Part shown: positions 17,922 to 26,167 of the stretch, piece after piece | Position numbering within the stretch: position 1 is the first letter of the stretch | Layout of the letters: each line of letters opens with the position of its first letter | Source: Epilithonimonas vandammei | Lineage (GTDB): Bacteria > Bacteroidota > Bacteroidia > Flavobacteriales > Weeksellaceae | Length of the DNA: 64,000 nt | Assembly (NCBI RefSeq): GCF_003860525.1 | Contig: NZ_CP034161.1 | Location: forward strand, 2,232,001-2,296,000 | Reading direction: 5' to 3' | The notes under the pieces: model-generated | What the model was told of the DNA's origin: nothing | The model's database searches: none | The model's input: the letters and a program-made list of their open reading frames with translations, nothing else | Translations under genes and position numbers: made by a program

Positions 17922-18566
17922 TTATCCCCAAACAATAGGTTTTTTTCCTTTCTCCAAGAGATAATTGTTGATTTTTGAAAAAGGTTTGCTTCCGAAAAAA
18001 CCTCTGTAGACAGAAAATGGTGACGGATGTGCCGACTGGAGGATGTGATGCTTATTTGAATCGATAAGTGAAGCCTTTTTTTGAGCAAATGCACCCCAAA
18101 GTACGAAGACAACATTTTCCTTTTTATCTGAAATCTCTTTGATGATAAAATCTGTGAAAACTTCCCAACCCAAATTTTTATGAGAATTCGGCTGATGCGC
18201 CTGTACCGTTAGTGTAGCGTTCAGAAGTAGAACCCCTTGTTTTGCCCAATCTTGTAAATCTTTATTTTTTCTTTCTACACCAACATCTTCTTTCAGTTCA
18301 ATAAAAATATTTTTTAGCGAAGGGGGCGCCGTAACATTTTCTGAAACCGAAAAACATAGCCCGTTTGCTTGGCCATCATTATGATATGGATCCTGACCAA
18401 TAATCACAACTTCAACATCATCAAATTCAGTTAGTTCCAGAGCGCGGAAAATTTCATCTTTGGGCGGAAAACATTGGGTTGAATTATATTGTAGCTTCAC
18501 TTTTTCCCAGAGATTTTTAAAATAATCACTCTCTTTAATGGGTTGCAGAACTTCTTTCCAAGTCAT
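17922..18566 (-). CDS. ung: Uracil-DNA glycosylase
   Basis: This family 1 glycosylase excises uracil from DNA. The 214-residue protein has the water-activating loop GQDPYHNDGQANGLCFSV (catalytic Asp near 57), the LLNATLTVQAHQPNSH segment, and the DNA-intercalation loop as HPSPFSVYRGFFGSKPFS, where the conserved catalytic His starts HPSP. Length is normal. A TAATTTTG element at 18581-18588 sits 14 nt before the ATG. The gene stands alone. Confidence 0.97.
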   Translation of the reverse strand: MTWKEVLQPIKESDYFKNLWEKVKLQYNSTQCFPPKDEIFRALELTEFDDVEVVIIGQDPYHNDGQANGLCFSVSENVTAPPSLKNIFIELKEDVGVERKNKDLQDWAKQGVLLLNATLTVQAHQPNSHKNLGWEVFTDFIIKEISDKKENVVFVLWGAFAQKKASLIDSNKHHILQSAHPSPFSVYRGFFGSKPFSKINNYLLEKGKKPIVWG

Positions 18567-18736
18567 TTTCAGAATTTTTACAAAATTATATTTACCAATC
18601 TACACCGGCAAATACATTGACATTTTATTGAAAAATTAAGTTAATAAATCATAAAAGACCTTTGGCTTAATTTTTATTGTAATAAATTCGGGCGATTTTT
18701 CGATTATTATTATCTATTAAAACCGCTATTTTTAGA

Positions 18737-19849
18737 ATGAAAATCTGGAACAGTTTTATTTTTTCAATATTGTTTATGGCTAGTTTATCGGCGCAGAATA
18801 CCATTATCGTAGGCACTTACACCAACAGTGAGAAGTGTAGCAGCGGCGGAATATACGTTTTCGATTTTGATGAAAATACATTTAAGTATAATCTTAAATA
18901 CCATACTGACAATATCATTAACCCAAGTTTTGTAAGTCTGAGTCCAGATAAAAACTATTTGTTTTCGGTGAACGAAAATGGTGATAAAAGCACAGTGACA
19001 TCTTTTTCGATAGATGAAAAAACAGGTATGCTCATCAAAAAAGACGAAAAAAAGACCAAAGGTGAAGATCCTTGTTTCCTGATTTCAGATGATAATAATG
19101 TGATCGTAGCCAATTACTCTGGCGGAAGCATTAATGTTTTCAAAAGATTAGAAAACGGAAAACTGTCTGATATTATTCAAAATATCAAATTTGAAGGAGC
19201 TGGATTTAATCCTAAAAGACAAGAAAAGTCACACATTCATCAGGTTCAGTTCACGCCGGATCATCAGTTTGTCCTTGCAACAGATTTAGGGCTGGACAAA
19301 ATTTACGTCTTCAGATATAATCAAAACGGAGATCAGCCACTGGAAAAAGTCAGTGAGTTTGATACAAAAAAAGGTTCAGGCCCGCGCCATATCGCTTTTG
19401 AAAAAACTGGGAAGCTGTTTTATCTCGTGCAGGAGCTGAGCGGTGATCTTTCTGTTTTAAGTTTCAGCGATGGAAAAATTAAGCTTGTTCAGGAGGAAAC
19501 ATTACTTTCTAGAAAAGTGAGATTTAATTTCCGCGCAGCTGATATTCATTTATCAAACAATGAAGAATTTCTTTATGTCACCAATCGTGATGATGCGGAT
19601 GATGTCACAACTTTCAAAATAATGAAAGATGGAAAAGTTAGAAAAATACAGCAGGTTAAAACTACAGGGAAAAATCCAAGAAACTTCACAATCAGCCCAA
19701 ATAATAGACTGGTTTTAATTGCCAATCAGGATACCAACAGAATCAATATCTTTACGAGAGATACAGAATCTGGTGAGCTGAGGGCTACAAAAAAATCAAT
19801 CCCGGTCTGTTCACCTGTGAATGTGATATTTTATGAAAAAGGAAAATAA
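18737..19849 (+). CDS. Exported lactonase-family seven-bladed beta-propeller (first copy)
   Basis: The 370-residue protein has a cleavable signal peptide (up to about SLSAQ) and repeating blades with the phrases SGGIYVFDFDE, NPSFVSLSPDKNYLFSVNE, GAGFNPKRQEKSHIHQVQFTPD, GSGPRHIAFEKTGKLFYLVQEL and GKNPRNFTISPNNRLVLIANQD. These are typical of the 6-phosphogluconolactonase-like (YbhE/Pgl) propeller family. Because it is exported, a role in the pentose phosphate pathway is unlikely; it may hydrolyse a periplasmic lactone. A paralogue lies at 22275-23402. Confidence 0.88.
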   Translation: MKIWNSFIFSILFMASLSAQNTIIVGTYTNSEKCSSGGIYVFDFDENTFKYNLKYHTDNIINPSFVSLSPDKNYLFSVNENGDKSTVTSFSIDEKTGMLIKKDEKKTKGEDPCFLISDDNNVIVANYSGGSINVFKRLENGKLSDIIQNIKFEGAGFNPKRQEKSHIHQVQFTPDHQFVLATDLGLDKIYVFRYNQNGDQPLEKVSEFDTKKGSGPRHIAFEKTGKLFYLVQELSGDLSVLSFSDGKIKLVQEETLLSRKVRFNFRAADIHLSNNEEFLYVTNRDDADDVTTFKIMKDGKVRKIQQVKTTGKNPRNFTISPNNRLVLIANQDTNRINIFTRDTESGELRATKKSIPVCSPVNVIFYEKGK

Positions 19850-19897
19850 TTTTAATGACGAATAATATTTTAACAAAAATAAAGTTTTAATAGTTTA

Positions 19898-22213
19898 ATG
19901 ATTGCAGACTCAATGTGTGATAAAAAATTTATTCTTTCTCTTTTTATGATTCTTATCTCCGGTCTGGTATTCTCGCAGACTGATAAAGAAACCCAAATCG
20001 AAAATGTAACCATTCAGACCGTTAAAAAATATAAAAATAAAAAGGAAAATCCTGCTTATGCGATTATGCAGCAGGTCTGGAAAAAAAAGAAATCCAACGG
20101 TCTTCTACTCCATAAAGATTATCAATATAAAACCTACGAAAAAATTGATTTTCGGCTTGGTAATATAGACAGTGCATTTACCAAAAAGAGAGCATTTAAA
20201 GGATTGGATTCAATTCTTTTTAAATACAATGATTCTTCGGAGATTTCTGGCAAGGCTGTACTTCCGCTTTTTATCACTGAAACGATTTCGCAGACTTACG
20301 GAAAAAACGATCCTAAAAAAGAACGGAAAGATTTACTGGCCATCAAAAATTCTGGTCTTAACAATAACCAGATTGTTGCTAAAACAGTTCAGGGAATGTT
20401 TAAAGATATCAATATCTATGACAATACGATCAATTATCTGAACATTGGATTTACAAGTCCTGTTTCCACAGACGGATTTGCCGTTTTTGATTACAATATT
20501 ACAGATACGGTTGAAGTGAACACCATCAGAACCTATGAAATCCGTTTTACTCCCAAAAACCCAGACGCTTTGGCTCTGAAAGGACGTCTGTACATTTCTA
20601 TGGATCAATATAATGTGATGAAAGTGGAAATGGAGACTAATAAAAAAATCAATATCAATTTTGTCAAAAATATCACTACAGATTTAGAATTTGATAACCC
20701 TGATGATTCTACCTTTATCCCGATCCGTAACGAAACAACGCTAAATCTTACGCTGAATGATAAAGATGGTGCAAAAAATATCATTGCAAGAAGAACAGCC
20801 AACTACAGTAATTATGAGTTCGATAAAGGTCTGGAAGATTCATTCATCAACAAAATAATAATTCCCGAAGACGAATCTATTACAAAAGACGACACTTACT
20901 GGCAGGAAAACCGCACGGAAGCACTGACAAAAAGCGAACAGAACATCTACAAAATGTATGATGAGCTGGAAGAAATACCTAGATATAAACATATCATGAA
21001 AACCGTGGAAATCCTGAATTCCGGATACATCCATTTCGGAAAATGGCTGGATGTGGGAAATATTTTCCAGTCCGTAGGTTATAACGATATCGAAGGTTTG
21101 AGACTGCGCACTGGAGCAAGAACCTACTTCGGGAAAAACGATATGTGGCGCATACAGGCTTACACAGCATACGGTTTCCGGGACAAGGAGTGGAAATATG
21201 GCGCTGAAGGAAAATATATGTTCAATAAAACCAACCGTTTTATGGTGGGTGCAGGAACTAGAAAAGATGTGCTGCAACTTGGCGTACAGCTCACAACGGA
21301 TGAAGGTATTATGACACGTTCTTTCGCTTCATCTTCGGTTATCAATTCAGGTGATAATACATCGTTAAGTTCTGTAAGTCAGACCAATTTTTTCACGAGC
21401 ATTGAACCTTGGAAAAACATTCAGCTACGACTAGATGCAACGCAGCAAAGCATCACAGCCGCAAACCCTGCTCTATTCAATATCAGCTACATTCAAAATG
21501 GTATTCTGAAATCCAGACTAGACGATTCCCGATTGACATTCAGTATAATGGCCAGACCAGGCACCAAATTCTCTACTTATGGTGTAGAGCGTTATGAGCA
21601 GACAATGCTTGCGATGAATCCGACATTCATTTTAAAATATACCAAAGGATTTAAAGATATTTTCAACTCAGATTTCAATTATAACAAGCTTCAGTTTTAT
21701 TATTACCAACCTGTGATTTTAGGTAATTGGGGAAGATTATTTGCTAATGTTGAAGCCGGGAAAAACTTCGAATCTCTTCCCCTCGCATTACAAAATGTGT
21801 TGCCTGCCAACCAATCGTATGGATTGCAGAGAGGTGTTTTTTCATTGATGAATTACTATGAATTCGTGGCAGATTCTTATGCTGTTCTATTTCTTGAACA
21901 TCATTTCAACGGGAAAATATTTTCTCAAATTCCGCTCATCAAGAAGCTAAAGCTGAGAGAAGTTGCGTTTTTCCGCTCAGGCGTTGGAAGCTTAAAACAA
22001 GGCTCAGTTAATATGAACGCTGGCAATATGCAACTCAGTGCCCCCGAAAAACCTTATTACGAATATGGTTTTGGAATAGAGAATATTGGATTTGGCAACT
22101 TCAGGATTTTAAGAATTGATTTTAACTGGCGTGGCAATTACCTAAATCACAATGTAACATCTACGCCTGTGAGAAAATTCGGGATTCAGTTTGGTTTCCA
22201 GATGAACTTTTAG
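19898..22213 (+). CDS. DUF5686 outer-membrane protein
   Basis: The 771-residue protein has an N-terminal signal (an alternative start is the ATG at 19913, MCDKKFILSLF), a short periplasmic region and a long C-terminal beta-barrel ending in FGIQFGFQMNF, an outer-membrane signature. DUF5686 proteins usually begin with a carboxypeptidase-like domain; it is missing here, and mature sequence starts directly with TVKKYKNKKENPAYAIMQQV, the conserved beginning of the DUF5686 core. The role of the family is unknown. It sits between two paralogous lactonase genes, in the same direction. Confidence 0.8.
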   Translation: MIADSMCDKKFILSLFMILISGLVFSQTDKETQIENVTIQTVKKYKNKKENPAYAIMQQVWKKKKSNGLLLHKDYQYKTYEKIDFRLGNIDSAFTKKRAFKGLDSILFKYNDSSEISGKAVLPLFITETISQTYGKNDPKKERKDLLAIKNSGLNNNQIVAKTVQGMFKDINIYDNTINYLNIGFTSPVSTDGFAVFDYNITDTVEVNTIRTYEIRFTPKNPDALALKGRLYISMDQYNVMKVEMETNKKININFVKNITTDLEFDNPDDSTFIPIRNETTLNLTLNDKDGAKNIIARRTANYSNYEFDKGLEDSFINKIIIPEDESITKDDTYWQENRTEALTKSEQNIYKMYDELEEIPRYKHIMKTVEILNSGYIHFGKWLDVGNIFQSVGYNDIEGLRLRTGARTYFGKNDMWRIQAYTAYGFRDKEWKYGAEGKYMFNKTNRFMVGAGTRKDVLQLGVQLTTDEGIMTRSFASSSVINSGDNTSLSSVSQTNFFTSIEPWKNIQLRLDATQQSITAANPALFNISYIQNGILKSRLDDSRLTFSIMARPGTKFSTYGVERYEQTMLAMNPTFILKYTKGFKDIFNSDFNYNKLQFYYYQPVILGNWGRLFANVEAGKNFESLPLALQNVLPANQSYGLQRGVFSLMNYYEFVADSYAVLFLEHHFNGKIFSQIPLIKKLKLREVAFFRSGVGSLKQGSVNMNAGNMQLSAPEKPYYEYGFGIENIGFGNFRILRIDFNWRGNYLNHNVTSTPVRKFGIQFGFQMNF

Positions 22214-22250
22214 ATAATTGGTTGAGCAGAACCTTTTTTGTAATTAAGTC

Positions 22251-22258
22251 TATTTTTG
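22251..22258 (+). promoter_or_regulatory. -7 promoter element for the second lactonase gene
   Basis: TATTTTTG matches TAnnTTTG, 16 nt before the ATG at 22275. It suggests that the second lactonase has its own promoter and does not depend on the DUF5686 gene. Confidence 0.4.
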
Positions 22259-22274
22259 CAACAAATAATCATCA

Positions 22275-23402
22275 ATGAGAATCCAAAAAATTGTTCTATT
22301 CATTGGCTTTTTAATTGGCACAAGTCTATATTCACAGAAACAATTTGTATTTTTTGGTTCTTATAATTGGGACAAAGGTTCTGAAGCTGTTTATGTTTAT
22401 GAACTCGACACAGCAAACGGAAAGCTAAAGAAAGTTGCTTCCTCTTCAGACGTAGTCAATCCGGGCTATATCACAATTTCACCAGACGGAAAATATATTT
22501 ACGCTTCTTCTGACGCCAAAACGCCCAATTACGGAACAGTAAGTTCTTTTTCCTTCGATCCAGATAAAAAATCATTGAATTTTCTCAATCAACAAAAAAC
22601 ACGTGGCGAAAATCCAGTTTATGTAAATGTTGATAAAAGTGGAAAATGGCTTATTAACGCAACATACAATCAAGCTACCATTTCTGTATTTCCACTCTTA
22701 GATAATGGAAAAATTGACTCCATGGTTCAGCATTTCAAATTCACGGAAGGAAGCGGCGTGAATCCGAAGAGACAGGAGAAAGCACACACGCATTCAGTAG
22801 TTTTTTCACCGGATTCTAAAACTGTTTTATTTGCAGATCTGGGAGCAGATAAAATTTTGCAATATCCTTTTGACGCCAGTCAGAATAAGCCTTTGATAGA
22901 TAACAAAAGTACATTTATCAACACAAAACCAGGAAGCGGACCAAGACATATCACATTCAGCAAAAACGGAAAATTAGTTTATTCGATTGAAGAACTAGCC
23001 GGGATGATTTCGGTTTATGATTTTTCCGATAGTAACTTAAAAGAAATCCAAAGAATTGCAACGCATCCTGACAAAATAACAGAAGGTTTTGAAAGTTCCG
23101 ATGTTCATATTTCGCCCGACGGGAAATTCCTGTATGCAGCCAACAGAGGGAAAGAAAACAATATTGCGATTTTCAAAGTCTTAAATGATGGAAAATTAGA
23201 ATCTATCGGCTACCAAAAAACTGGCGGAAAACATCCCAGAACTTTTGCCATCGATGAAACTGGAAAGTTCATTATTGTGACGAATGTTAATTCTCAAGAC
23301 GTCACAGTTTTCAGAAGAAATCTGGAAACAGGAATGTTGAAGAAAGTTGGAAAACCTGTAAAAATTAATCATCCGACTTGTGTTAAAATTAAGATGTATT
23401 GA
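22275..23402 (+). CDS. Exported lactonase-family seven-bladed beta-propeller (second copy)
   Basis: The 375-residue product resembles the protein at 18737-19849 in every blade, for example NPGYITISPDGKYIYASSD, GSGVNPKRQEKAHTHSVVFS, GSGPRHITFSKNGKLVYSIEEL and GGKHPRTFAIDETGKFIIV. It has a signal peptide ending near LYSQ. The two genes probably arose by duplication and then diverged. Function is inferred from the family only: hydrolysis of a sugar lactone outside the cytoplasm. Confidence 0.88.
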   Translation: MRIQKIVLFIGFLIGTSLYSQKQFVFFGSYNWDKGSEAVYVYELDTANGKLKKVASSSDVVNPGYITISPDGKYIYASSDAKTPNYGTVSSFSFDPDKKSLNFLNQQKTRGENPVYVNVDKSGKWLINATYNQATISVFPLLDNGKIDSMVQHFKFTEGSGVNPKRQEKAHTHSVVFSPDSKTVLFADLGADKILQYPFDASQNKPLIDNKSTFINTKPGSGPRHITFSKNGKLVYSIEELAGMISVYDFSDSNLKEIQRIATHPDKITEGFESSDVHISPDGKFLYAANRGKENNIAIFKVLNDGKLESIGYQKTGGKHPRTFAIDETGKFIIVTNVNSQDVTVFRRNLETGMLKKVGKPVKINHPTCVKIKMY

Positions 23403-23409
23403 TTTTTTC

Positions 23410-23697
23410 ATTTAACGCAAAGTCGCAATGTTTCTAAAATAATAACTCTAAGAGCCTGTTTTAAAATAATTAAAACCACATAGTCACATAGAAAAACTCA
23501 AGATTAATTGCAAAAAAGAAAAAATAGAAGTACAATATTTACTATTTTTTCTCTTATTATTCCAAAAACTATGTGTCTATGTGGTTATAAAATTATTTCT
23601 GATACAAATTTAAACAGGCTCTAAAAGTCGCAAGGTTTTCATTTGCGACTTTTTTTATGATTAGATTCTAAACTATTCTTGCGACTTTGCGTTAAAT
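23410..23697. repeat. Nested palindromic repeat filling the gap before rsmA
   Basis: The 314-bp gap 23403-23716 has no gene. The outer arms ATTTAACGCAAAGTCGCAA (23410-23428) and their exact complement (23679-23697) enclose inner arms AGAGCCTGTTT (23451-23461) and AAACAGGCTCT (23612-23622), and within those the ACCACATAG(T/A)CACATAG arms. This looks like one repeat family inserted into another. The right part also contains a terminator and abuts the rsmA promoter. Confidence 0.8.
23623..23653 (+). terminator. Terminator between the second lactonase gene and rsmA
   Basis: AAAAGTCGCAA (23623-23633) pairs with TTGCGACTTTT (23643-23653), followed by further T residues. It protects rsmA from upstream transcription. 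Confidence 0.7.
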
Positions 23698-23704
23698 ATA
23701 ATTC

Positions 23705-23712
23705 TATCTTTG
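23705..23712 (+). promoter_or_regulatory. -7 promoter element (TATCTTTG) for rsmA
   Basis: TATCTTTG matches TAnnTTTG and ends 4 nt before the rsmA ATG. A TTG at 23679-23681 lies 23 nt upstream, inside the right outer palindrome arm. The predicted start site is at the A of the ATG. Confidence 0.55.
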
Positions 23713-23716
23713 CAAA

Positions 23717-24493
23717 ATGGACGTTAGAGCAAAAAAACATCTTGGTCAACATTTTCTTACAGACCAGAATATCGCACGCAACATTGTAGATTCGTTGTCA
23801 TTTGAAGGCTACAAAAAAGTTCTGGAAGTCGGTCCGGGAATGGGCGTTCTTACAAAATTTCTTCTTGAAAAAGACTCTGAAATTTATGTTGCGGAAATCG
23901 ACCAAGAATCTGTCGTCTATCTCAAAAAACATTACCCAAAACTTGATGAACAACATTTTGTTGGTGACTTTCTGAAAATCAATATTCCGGAGGTTTTCAA
24001 TGAAGAATTAGCAGTAATTGGGAATTTCCCTTATAATATTTCGTCTCAGATTTTGTTTAAAATCATTGATAATTACACTTTGATTCCGGAAATGAGCGGA
24101 ATGTTCCAGAAAGAAGTTGCCGAAAGAACCGCCGCAAAACCTAGAACAAAAGATTACGGAATTTTGTCAGTTTTGGTTCAAGCTTATTACGATGTTGAAT
24201 ACCTTTTCACTGTTCACGAAAATGTCTTCAATCCGCCACCAAAAGTGAAATCCGGTGTTATCCTAATGACCAGAAATCAGAAAGACGGATTAGCTGGTAA
24301 TGAAATTCTTTTCAAACAGATTGTAAAAGCAGGATTTGGACAAAGACGTAAAAAGATGAACAATGCGCTGAAAGTTCTCGGTATTCCTGAAAATATGAAG
24401 TCTCATCCTTTCCTTGACATCAGAGCAGAAGAATTGTCTGTTGCAGATTTTATTGCTTTTGCTAATGAATGGAAGTCAAGTCTGAGTGTCTGA
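23717..24493 (+). CDS. rsmA: 16S rRNA (adenine1518-N6/adenine1519-N6)-dimethyltransferase RsmA (KsgA)
   Basis: RsmA dimethylates two adjacent adenines near the 3' end of 16S rRNA during late 30S assembly. The 258-residue protein has KKHLGQHFLTDQNIARNIV at the start, the SAM motif VLEVGPGMGVLTKFLL, the acidic loop EIDQESV, the catalytic NFPYNIS motif (residues near 108-114) and the C-terminal FNPPPKVKSGVI and FGQRRKKMNNAL phrases. Length and start are standard. It has its own promoter and no RBS space, so it may be translated from a leaderless mRNA. Confidence 0.97.
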   Translation: MDVRAKKHLGQHFLTDQNIARNIVDSLSFEGYKKVLEVGPGMGVLTKFLLEKDSEIYVAEIDQESVVYLKKHYPKLDEQHFVGDFLKINIPEVFNEELAVIGNFPYNISSQILFKIIDNYTLIPEMSGMFQKEVAERTAAKPRTKDYGILSVLVQAYYDVEYLFTVHENVFNPPPKVKSGVILMTRNQKDGLAGNEILFKQIVKAGFGQRRKKMNNALKVLGIPENMKSHPFLDIRAEELSVADFIAFANEWKSSLSV

Positions 24494-24526
24494 CTGTCTA
24501 TCAAAAACTAAATAATAAATATCATA

Positions 24527-24580
24527 TTGTCATTCTGTAGGAATCTAAAAATAGCTGTCGAGATTCCTACGGAATGACAA
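24527..24580. repeat. Palindromic repeat, TTGTCATTCCGTAGGAATC type (copy 1)
   Basis: TTGTCATTCTGTAGGAATCT (24527-24546) and AGATTCCTACGGAATGACAA (24561-24580) are 20-nt inverted arms with one mismatch and a 14-nt spacer. A second copy lies at 48391-48469. Confidence 0.85.
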
Positions 24581-24620
24581 ACCTTGTGTTCTTGAGTAAA
24601 TGTTCCAATAAAAAACAAAA

Positions 24621-24710
24621 CCCCTAGCCACGATTGCAGTGGAAATCCTTTTTCTTTTCTTTCACATAAGGAAAAGAAAAAGATTGCAACGGAAAGCGGG
24701 AAACAGCTCC
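24621..24710. repeat. Intergenic repeat with internal hairpin (CCCCTAGCC...CAGCTCC)
   Basis: The block runs from CCCCTAGCC to CAGCTCC and contains the perfect 12-nt arms CTTTTTCTTTTC (24648-24659) and GAAAAGAAAAAG (24671-24682), flanked by related phrases ATTGCAGTGGAAA and ATTGCAACGGAAA. From memory, similar CCCTAGCC...GCGGGAA(A/T)(A/C)AGCTCC blocks are frequent between genes in flavobacterial genomes; the family membership is therefore recalled, not computed. Confidence 0.6.
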
Positions 24711-24777
24711 AAAATAAAAATAAAAACTAACTGTTCGACGTAGTCAAACAGCTCCTAAAAATTTGTTTTAAAATCCT

Positions 24778-24785
24778 TATTTTTG
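24778..24785 (+). promoter_or_regulatory. -7 promoter element (TATTTTTG) for idi
   Basis: TATTTTTG matches TAnnTTTG and ends 4 nt before the idi ATG at 24790. The transcript would be leaderless. Confidence 0.5.
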
Positions 24786-24789
24786 TGTT

Positions 24790-25299
24790 ATGGAAAAAGT
24801 GGTATTGGTCAATCCTCAGGATGAAGTTTTGGGGCAAATGGAAAAAATGCAGGCGCACGAAAATGGACTTTTGCATCGTGCTTTTTCGGTTTTTTTGTTC
24901 AATGAAAAGGGGGAAATGCTTTTACAGAAACGCGCCAATGAAAAATACCATTCGCCCAACCAATGGACCAACGCTTGTTGCTCACACCCACGACTGAACG
25001 AATCTTATCTGGATGCGGCGAAAAGACGGATCAAGGAAGAGTTGGGAATCGATTGTGAGTTGACGGAAAAATTCCATTTCATCTACAAAGCGGATGTTGG
25101 AGACGGACTTTGGGAACACGAATTGGATTATGTTTTTACAGGAAACTTTGATGGAGAATTTGATTTGAATCCTGATGAAGTTTCGGAAATCCGCTATGTT
25201 TCTATCGCTGACTTGCAACAGGAAATTGCTAAAAATCCGGATAATTTTACGGAATGGTTCAAAATCATTTGGGCTGAATATCGTAATCAATTGAATTAA
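24790..25299 (+). CDS. idi: Isopentenyl-diphosphate delta-isomerase, type I
   Basis: Idi interconverts isopentenyl and dimethylallyl diphosphate for isoprenoid synthesis. The 169-residue protein is a Nudix-fold type I enzyme: the metal-binding His residues are in LLHRAFSVFLFN and QWTNACCSHPRLNE, where the catalytic Cys lies in TNACCSHP (residues 60-67), and the catalytic Glu region is DGLWEHELDYVF. Length is near the short bacterial form. The gene stands alone with its own -7 element. Confidence 0.95.
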   Translation: MEKVVLVNPQDEVLGQMEKMQAHENGLLHRAFSVFLFNEKGEMLLQKRANEKYHSPNQWTNACCSHPRLNESYLDAAKRRIKEELGIDCELTEKFHFIYKADVGDGLWEHELDYVFTGNFDGEFDLNPDEVSEIRYVSIADLQQEIAKNPDNFTEWFKIIWAEYRNQLN

Positions 25300-25308
25300 A
25301 ATTATTGA

Positions 25309-25430
25309 ACACTTAAGTTCAAGCGATTAAACCAAAAAAGTCACATAAGAACACATTAGTTTTGAAAATCAAAGATTTTCAACTCAAGTGAACTTAATTT
25401 ACACAATAAAAACTCAAGTGACTTAAGTGT
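25309..25430. repeat. Inverted ACACTTAAGT arms in the idi downstream gap
   Basis: ACACTTAAGT (25309-25318) and ACTTAAGTGT (25421-25430) are complementary, with the related phrases CTCAAGTGAACTTAA and CTCAAGTGACTTAAG between them. No gene is visible in this 176-bp gap. It may be another small palindromic repeat. Confidence 0.45.
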
Positions 25431-25475
25431 TTTCTAATTTAAAATTCCTTAACTTTATTATCAAATCTTACGTGT

Positions 25476-26132
25476 ATGAAAGCTTTGGTAATTGGTGCAA
25501 CCGGTGCTACAGGAAAAGACCTTGTGAAACAACTTTGTCAGGATTCTGATTTTGATGAGATTGATATTTTTGTGAGACGTCGTTCTGATTTTCATAACGA
25601 AAAAGTCAAAGCGCATCTTGTAGATTTTGACCATCCTGAAGAATGGAAACATCTTGTGAAAGGCGATGTGGCTTTTTCTTGCCTCGGAACAACTCTGAAA
25701 TCTGCCGGAAGTAAAGAAAATCAAAAAGTAATTGATTATGATTATCAATTCAATTTTGCTAAAGCTGCGAAAGAAAATAATGTACAAGATTATATTTTAG
25801 TTTCTGCGTACGGCGCGAGTCCCGATTCCAAAATTTTCTATTCCAGAATAAAAGGTGAATTGGAAGAAGCTGTGAAAAATCTAAAATTCGAGAAAACGAC
25901 GATTTTTAAACCGGGAATGCTGGAAAGAAAAAACACCGACAGAAATGGTGAAGTCTTTGGATTGAAAATCATCAAATTTCTTAATAAATTTGGGCTTTTC
26001 AAAAGTCAAAAACCTTTACCAACTTCTGTACTAGCCAAAGCAATGATTGTTGCTTCAAAGATAAAATCCAATAGTTTTTCAGAAGTCAAACTTCACAGTA
26101 TTTTCAGTTTTGCTGAGAAGAAAACGCAATAA
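25476..26132 (+). CDS. NAD(P)-binding oxidoreductase of the atypical SDR (NmrA/YbjT-like) type
   Basis: The 218-residue protein starts with the dinucleotide motif MKALVIGATGATGKDLVKQL and continues with CLGTTLKSAGS, FAKAAKENNVQDYILVSAYGA and SRIKGELEEAV, matching small atypical short-chain dehydrogenases that keep the Rossmann fold but often lack the classical Tyr-Lys pair. It is cytoplasmic. The substrate is unknown. It ends at the bidirectional terminator shared with the galE operon. Confidence 0.82.
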   Translation: MKALVIGATGATGKDLVKQLCQDSDFDEIDIFVRRRSDFHNEKVKAHLVDFDHPEEWKHLVKGDVAFSCLGTTLKSAGSKENQKVIDYDYQFNFAKAAKENNVQDYILVSAYGASPDSKIFYSRIKGELEEAVKNLKFEKTTIFKPGMLERKNTDRNGEVFGLKIIKFLNKFGLFKSQKPLPTSVLAKAMIVASKIKSNSFSEVKLHSIFSFAEKKTQ

Positions 26133-26163
26133 AAAAATCCAATCAAAGTTGATTGGATTTTTA
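26132..26163. terminator. Bidirectional terminator between the oxidoreductase gene and galE
   Basis: AATCCAATCA and TGATTGGATT form a perfect stem around AAGT or similar, with A runs on the left and T runs on the right. It serves both convergent genes. Confidence 0.85.
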
Positions 26164-26167
26164 TGTT

